A stretch of DNA of 64,000 nt from Boesenbergia rotunda (lineage: Eukaryota > Streptophyta > Magnoliopsida > Zingiberales > Zingiberaceae), in the NCBI GenBank assembly GCA_024364735.1, contig JAGFNQ010004724.1, forward strand, positions 420,385 through 484,384, in the 5' to 3' direction. The notes under the pieces were generated by a model. That model was not told where the DNA came from and did not search any database. It saw only the letters and a list, made by a program, of their open reading frames with translations. Within the stretch, counting starts at the first letter, position 1. Each line of letters starts with the position of its first letter. The translations under genes and the position numbers were made by a program. Of this stretch, positions 58,014-64,000 are shown in pieces.

Positions 58014-60038
58014 TGTAACGCCCGCTTTTTTTTTTCCTAAGCGGCGTTACGTTAACATGCTCAGGGCATGTAGACATCATAAGGCAGCGGAATAACTTAA
58101 CTTATACATGCCCTGTTGCCATTCTTAACTTATTGACATGGGAACCTTAGCATATTAACTTTGAACTTAAGCATCATATCATGTCTCACATAACATCATA
58201 TCATAAGGTTCCATAAGTCATTATTCAAACATATAAGTAAACATATAGTTTCCTGGGCCAAGTCACTACGACACACATGCGTTTTTGCCCTCCTGCTGCT
58301 TCCTTCATTTCCCCCTTGAATGATCTGCGGTATAAGGAAATAAGACTATAAGCACACAGGCTTAGTAAGACTCTTTCCTACTCACAAAACCATTCATCAT
58401 TCATCATCTCATAATGAGCACATAAAACATTAACATACTTGGTGCTCTACTTAGAACATAACATCTTACGTCACTTGTCGTATACATAACATGGCATGAA
58501 TATAATCATAGAACATTCTAAGCATGACATGATACATGGCATAAACATAAACATCATAGACATTCTAAGCATGGCATAATTCATGTCATAAACATAAACA
58601 TCATAGACATTCTAAGCATGGCATAATTCATGGCATAATTCATAAACATAGTGAACATAATTCATGGCATAAATCATAAACATAGTGAACATTCTAAGCA
58701 TGGCATAATTCATGGCATAAACATAAACATCATAGACATTCTAAGCATGGCATAATTCATGGCATAATTCATAAACATAGTGAACATTCTAAGCATGGCA
58801 TAGATCATTCATTCTCATGCATACTTCTTAACATGAAACATAAGCATAAAATCTTATCAACATAGCATAATGCATAACATGAATAGATGCATGAGTGGAA
58901 TGCATATACATAAGGGATGCTTAACTTTTAAAACATACTTTTAAATGCTTAAACATAATCATCATAACATCATTTGGGGTCCCCGGCTTGTACCACATAC
59001 ATACATCATAGCGCGCATCCCTAGCAAGTCCGAGGTCGCGAGCCCCAACCTACTAGGGTAAGGACAGCATAGTCGGTAGTCCCCAAACCGAGGCGTTCTT
59101 AAGGTGCCCATCCCTGTTGCCGAGCTCCGGTAGGGCCAGAACCGTGGACAGCTTCGGTAGTCCAAAACCGGGGCGTTCTTAAGGTGCCCATCCCTTGGAC
59201 CCATACTTCGGTCCGGTACAAGCCCATACATAAAGTAAAATACTTTTCATGTTTCATCATTCATGAGACATTCATGGCATACTTAACATAGCATAACTTG
59301 TTACGGCTCGGCCCGTCTACCGGCCCATTTACCGGTTCTCTCAACCGTCGTACCGTCAACCATCGACCGTGCCGTTTAGCATATTTATGCCTTAAAGACA
59401 TAAGCATCATCTTTCATTCATCATACTTGTCGTTCATCATCATTCATTCATCATACTTGTCATTCATCATACATTCATAGCATAACCATGTTACATAAAG
59501 CATGACTTAACACATGCTTGTCCTTTCATTGTTCATTCTTATTGCATAACATCATGATGCCTGGAAGGCATGAGCATTATCTTCATTCATAAACATGGTA
59601 TGCATCTTCTTTCATAAACATAACATGCATCTTTATTCATATAACATAGCATGCATCATTCTCATCATGAACATAAACATAACATACTTATCATGGCATT
59701 GTTCTTATCATGAACATAGCATACCTATCATAGCATCATTTTTATCGTGAACATAACCCTATCATTCTTATCATGGCATCATTCATATCCTGAACATAAA
59801 CTTAATCACTTAGCATGGTTCTTAGCATGGCATGGGCATATAACTTAACATGGTTCCCTACATCACCCTTATATCATGGCAACACATAAACATATACTTG
59901 AAGTTAAAGGCTCAACCCTAACCCTTGGGTCCTTGAGGTTGGCCGAAACATCCTTAATATTTCTAGGTCCCTGGGACAATTATTTAAACATGCCTAATAT
60001 TTTAAGAAAATATTAAGAGAATTTTCCGGGTCGTTACA
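58014..60038 (-). repeat. B-family solo LTR (2025 bp), inverted
   Basis: TGTAACGCCCGC...GGGTCGTTACA is flanked by GGTTA at 58009-58013 and 60039-60043. On the minus strand it aligns with the ends and middle of element B's LTR but is shorter, lacking the leader region. The block 58970-59230 is strikingly conserved with 17528-17790, while surrounding ATG-rich tandem repeats are rearranged. A CCGTC/GACGG-rich insert lies near 59300-59370. Confidence 0.85.
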
Positions 60039-60176
60039 GGTTAGGTGTGAAAAGTCCTAACTTGGAGGGTTAGGTGTGGGATGCCTTGGAATAGGATCCA
60101 TTTTTGCATTGCATATGCATTATTTTTGCTATTGACTACTATTTTGCATTCCATAACTTAAACGTATTGCCAAACA

Positions 60177-60190
60177 ACAAAAAGGGGGAG
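60177..60190 (+). other. Element D polypurine tract
   Basis: ACAAAAAGGGGGAG precedes the 3' LTR start at 60193, the same motif as in element G. Confidence 0.8.
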
Positions 60191-60192
60191 AT

Positions 60193-60278
60193 TGTTGATG
60201 CAATCTGTGGCCCGGAGTGACCATGTATTTTGATGTTCAGGCAAAGGGTTTAAGTTAGGTTTACCCTTGTGTTCTTAT
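60193..60278 (+). repeat. Element D 3' LTR, first 86 bp
   Basis: It matches 52523-52608 of the 5' LTR and then is cut by LTR F. The last five bases, CTTAT, are the candidate target duplication, whose partner is outside the window. Confidence 0.8.
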
Positions 60279-61242
60279 TGTTGGAACTTGGATGGCTAGA
60301 GAGGGGGGGTGAATGTAGCCAGACACTTAAAGTTTACCACTTATCAATTTTTCTGCACCTCAAGTGTTAGTAGCATAGTGGAAGCTAAAGAAAACAGAGT
60401 ATGCAGAAGTAAAACCTAGCTAAGCACAAATGCAAAATGCTAACAAGAGAATTTACAAGGTTCGGGGATAACTTGCCCCTACTCCTTGGCGTGCACTTAA
60501 GGTGGGCGATCCCTTGATCGTCGACAGATCAAGCCTCTCCATAGCGTTTCAACAGAGATAATGTTTTAAGCACAATGAAACACAAGAAGGATCTTACTTA
60601 GCACTTGGAACCACAAGAACACAAGCAGAACTTCTCCCGAGCTTCACCCAACGCAGATCTCACGCAAGAACTCCCTTCTTTATGTCTTCTCGCTGATGGA
60701 CTCGCCAAGCCTCTTGTTTCTTCCTCCAAATGCTTAAGTAACAGATGGTTGCTTCAAAGATCATAGTTGCTTGCTCAAGATGATGGAACAACAGATCGCA
60801 CAAGCACAAGCTCAAGCACAACGTGGAGAACTTCGTTACTGAGACTTGTTCACCACCAAGCCTTAAGTCCCAGCTCTCTGATCACCAGGTCACTGCTATC
60901 TCACTGCAGCCTCCAGATGCTCACCTGCAACACCCAGCCTACCACTGAGCTCACCTGGACTCTCTGAGCTTCCCTCAGACTAGCTCCAGTCAGCATCTCC
61001 AGTCAGCAGCCAGCACCCGTTGCAACCTGAGATGGAAAATGGACAAACCTGCTCCAAGGAAAGGCCTCCATTGACTCTCCTTGAGTGTTTGAATCCATCC
61101 CTGTCACCTACACACTCAATCAGAGGTTTAGCAAATGAAATCAAACTTATATCAGCAATAGCAGAGAAGATCAAAGTGACATCAGTAGCGTATCAGTGAA
61201 AGCAGGCGCGATCAGAGCATCTGACAGCACGTTTGAATTAAA

Positions 61243-61707
61243 GTGATCGATCACTGGACTGATCAGGACTATCCCAGACCGATCAGGCTCCAACTTGATC
61301 GGTCCCCAGTGAGAAACTTGGGATCGCAAGCTCGTATGATCGGTCACCCTGATCGATCACCAGATCGGTCACCAAACCGATCCAGAAATTAGCTTGCCAT
61401 GATCCCGCCTGAAATACACTGGCTGATCGGTCACCAGACTGATCAGGCTGATCCCAGACCGATCATGCTCCAGCCTGATCGGTCAGGGTGAGAAACCTCG
61501 CGATAGTTGATCGTTTAGCTTGATCGGTCACGGTTTCTCCCTCATCGGTCACCAGACCGATCAGGAGCCGATAAGTAGGTTTGCCAAAGCTACTGGAAGC
61601 TCCCTGATCGGTCACCAGACCGATCAGACATCGCTGGATCGGTCATCCGACCGATCCAAGAGGGAACTTCGTGCCAACTTCCCTGATCGGTCACCTGACC
61701 GATCCGG
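61243..61707. repeat. GATCGGTC...GACCGATC palindrome cluster in LTR F
   Basis: Perfect 8-bp arms with 4-base centres occur repeatedly, for example GATCGGTCACCAGACCGATC and GATCGGTCATCCGACCGATC, along with degenerate copies. The central four bases vary while the arms are kept. Confidence 0.85.
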
Positions 61708-61831
61708 GTAAGGCCAAACCCACTCTAAGTCAAGAGAACCAGCCTCCTACCCATCTCCGACTCGTGCTTGATCCCTCGGACCAAGACTCCATGCCCGGCT
61801 TTACTCACTGGGACTTCAACCAAGCCCTCCA

Positions 61832-62127
61832 AGCTAGAACCTGGCCCTCCAAGCCGGGATTTCATCAACCTAGCCCTCCAGGCTAGGACCTGGCCCTCCA
61901 AGCCGGGATTTCATCAACCTAGCACTCCAAGCTAGGAGCTGGCCCTCCAAGACGAGATTTCATCAACCTAGCCCTCCAGGCTAGGACCTAACCCTCCAAG
62001 CCAGGTCTTTTTTACACCTAACCCTCCAGGTTAGGACTTTTCACACCTAGCCCTCCAAGCTAGGATTTTCCACACCTAACCCTCCAGGTTAGGACTTTTC
62101 CACACCTGGCCCTCCAAGCTAGGATTT
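61832..62127. repeat. Tandem hairpin array with covarying stems in LTR F
   Basis: About a dozen units of 25-35 bp: CCTAGCCCTCCAGGCTAGG, CCTAACCCTCCAGGTTAGG, CTGGCCCTCCAAGCCGG, CCTAGCCCTCCAAGCTAGG. The loop CCTCCA is constant while G/C and A/T pairs in the stem change on both sides together. Confidence 0.85.
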
Positions 62128-62130
62128 TCC

Positions 62131-64000
62131 TGTAGCGACCCGACTTCTCTCTACCTTAGACGGATCGTTACTTTACTCTACTTCTCAACTGCTTATACAT
62201 GACTAAAGAAAATTGCGGAAATCTTTTTTTTTTCTTTTAAATTCTGCTAACAATTATATTCTAACTTAGGCAATCATGTATAATAATACCATGTCATACT
62301 TCCTTCTCAATCTCGTAGTTGAATCTTATTGAAAACAGCCTTACCAACCAAAACAGCCCGTACCAGTCGACTGATGACATGGCAGTCGACTGATACGGCT
62401 GTAACCTGTTTTTACAGGTTTCGGCCCCTTGCTTCCCAAGTCCACCATTCCTTCAATTTCGAGCCATATCAAACTACAACATCATTTCTATACTCTATAT
62501 CATTTTCCTAAACAATTTAGCCATTCAAACGAATTCATAAACTTGAATTTAGGACTTTTATGGAAGAAAACAAACTAAACAAGTTTATATAAACTTAACA
62601 ATGGATATTGTACCAATCTTAGCTTCTATTACTTTATAACACAAATACATGTTCTATGACCTTGCTAAAACATCATGAAATGTGAATGCAACTTTTCTAA
62701 ACATATTTGAGCAATGAAACTTAATTCAAAAGGAAAATTGATACTATCTTGGCACAAACACTTTTTTCTCTAACAAGTATCAATATTTCTAACTACTCAT
62801 ACTTTTACTCATCTAATGCAATCATGGGAATATACATGCTAAAGGAAACGACATGGAATCTTTACTCTAAGAAATTTAGCATATAAAACTATCCAAACTC
62901 AAATACTCCATAATCTCCATAAAGTAAGAACTTGAAATTTGAATAAACTTAAACACTGCAATTCAAATAACTAAAATGTCTCGTCTCAAGGATCTCTCCA
63001 TAATCAGCCACCACACACACCCTACTCAGGCACCGCCTCGTCGTCTTCCTTCAGAATTGCTTGCCTTTACCTTATCTGCAATAAGAGGAAATGCATCTAT
63101 AAGCAAAAAGCTTAGTAAGTACTATCTAGCTCACAAAAACTCGAAATATGCATACATGCTTCTAGATCAAACTGAAAATCATATGAGATACTAATATGCT
63201 TGAAGAAAACTAAGAACATGTATAACTCAAAACATGCATACTCAAGCAATAAATAATCTCAATCTACTTTTTTGCTCAACTTGAAACTTTAGCTATTCTT
63301 TATCTTTTGAAACTCTTACATTTTCGAAAAACTTTGCTAAAGCATATACTTGAAAATACTAATCACTTGGATCCACTGAAGACGTAAGTACCATCTGAAT
63401 GCGCGTTCCCTAAAAGTTGGGGTAGCGAGCCACCAATCCTAATAGAGCAGACCTTGGTCTACCAGGGCCAAGACCTTGGAATTGGACACCTGGATTTCTT
63501 TAACGATGCCCTTGGACGCGGGTACTGGCCTTATAAAATAAAATAGCTTTTCTTTCTTATCTGTAAATGCCTTGGCATTTTCTGGAGCACCTTGCGTGCT
63601 AAAATCCCTAAGTCTTGACTTTTGGGGATTTTCTTAAGGCCTTTGCCTTTCTTTTCTTATCTTATCTCTTTTCTTTTCTCATAGCTTTTCTTGGTCCCTA
63701 ATCTCATATGGTGCTTATCAAACATATACAAGCATATAAAAACTAAGATCACATGCAAAAACTAAAGCAAAAAGGAAAAAAATTCTCTTTTAAAAACTTT
63801 TAAAGGAAATTCTCGCGGTAAAACCGCTCTTACTGCAGGTGAGCAGTACTTACATTGATATCTTGGACTTACAACCAAGATTGAGGTCTAGACTCGGGAG
63901 AAACTTGAGATCTCGAAGAATTCTTCACGTTACGCGTTCCTCTCGTCGCGGGGATCCCGATATAATATTATCTCTTGGAGAAAGGGTCTCGGACGGCTCT
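62131..64000 (-). repeat. SL-family LTR, inverted, truncated by the window end
   Basis: TGTAGCGACCCG is the reverse complement of the end of the SL solo LTR at 11369. Collinear similarity continues to 64000, corresponding to about position 9500 of the first copy. It is inserted in LTR F; the left flank is TTTCC. Two CAGTCGACTG palindromes lie at 62364-62395. Whether it is solo or part of a full element cannot be seen. Confidence 0.87.

Larger units (their letters stand above)
52523..60278 (+). mobile_element. Element D: copia-type retrotransposon, gag only recognisable, twice interrupted
   Basis: The 5' LTR is 52523-53540, then primer site, gag in two parts, a degenerate 2-kb region, a polypurine tract and the first 86 bp of the 3' LTR (60193-60278), where LTR F is inserted. 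A D-family solo LTR (54278-55210) and a B-family solo LTR (58014-60038) interrupt it. No protease, integrase or RT motif was found. Confidence 0.8.
60279..62130 (-). repeat. Copia LTR F, interrupted by an inverted SL LTR
   Basis: It starts TGTTGGAACTTGG with the GAGAGGGGGGGTGAAT module seen in the El1 and G LTRs, so it is a distant relative and by analogy on the minus strand. It contains a dense GATCGGTC/GACCGATC palindrome cluster (61243-61707) and a hairpin array (61832-62127). No primer site borders its left edge, so this is an outer LTR or a solo LTR. Open frames inside are chance. Confidence 0.75.

Noticed and set aside
61243..62127. Regularly spaced palindromic units that could suggest a CRISPR array
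   Set aside because: Units are back-to-back hairpins of variable length within a plant LTR, with no unique spacers and no cas genes.

Overview
The window is repeat-rich nuclear DNA of a flowering plant. It is not bacterial or viral: there are no operons or ribosome binding sites. Nearly every base belongs to an LTR retrotransposon carrying the plant initiator-tRNA-Met primer site (TGGTATCAGAGC), and the only host gene recognised is a two-exon plant defensin-like (DEFL) gene with a phase-1 intron. The very long LTRs, deep nesting and many CAG-to-TAG type nonsense changes suggest heavily methylated heterochromatin in a medium to large genome, perhaps a monocot. The species cannot be named from the sequence.

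Layout. (1) 1-4140: left-truncated minus-strand Ty1/copia element (here El1) with gag, the start of pol and one LTR. (2) 4141-5953: host DNA with a PIF/Harbinger transposase remnant and an intact DEFL gene (5004-5374). (3) 5954-29580: Ty3/gypsy chromovirus A, flanked by ATCTT. Its 5' LTR is split by gypsy element B (6633-18907, flanked by TCCCT), and B's 5' LTR is split by a solo LTR of a third family, SL (9054-11369, flanked by CCGAC). (4) 29586-31800: a second copy of the host unit, with the PIF remnant and a DEFL pseudogene broken by one nonsense codon. (5) 31801-47246: gypsy element C, a relative of A that has gag but no pol. Its 3' LTR is split by a complete gag-only copia-like element G (39079-45899, flanked by ATCGG). 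(6) 47263 to about 51930: truncated copia element E, joined to an inverted related LTR that runs to 52522. (7) 52523-60278: copia-type element D, interrupted by a D-family solo LTR (CACTC duplication) and a B-family solo LTR (GGTTA duplication). (8) 60279-62130: a copia LTR (F), interrupted by an inverted SL LTR that runs off the window at 64000.

The parts form a nested insertion history. A tandemly duplicated DEFL locus was split and flanked by successive retrotransposons. No autonomous element is intact: A has lost the catalytic box of reverse transcriptase, B keeps only RNase H, integrase and chromodomain, C and G keep gag only, and E and D are truncated or degenerate.

The signals most worth a second look are not genes. 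They are tandem hairpin arrays in the U3 of several copia LTR families, in which both stem arms change together; family-specific perfect palindromes in U3; inverted repeats centred on TATA boxes; tRNA-like box A/box B modules inside three unrelated gypsy LTR families; and a 237-248 bp tail found only after the 3' LTRs of A and C. All alignments and counts were made by eye.
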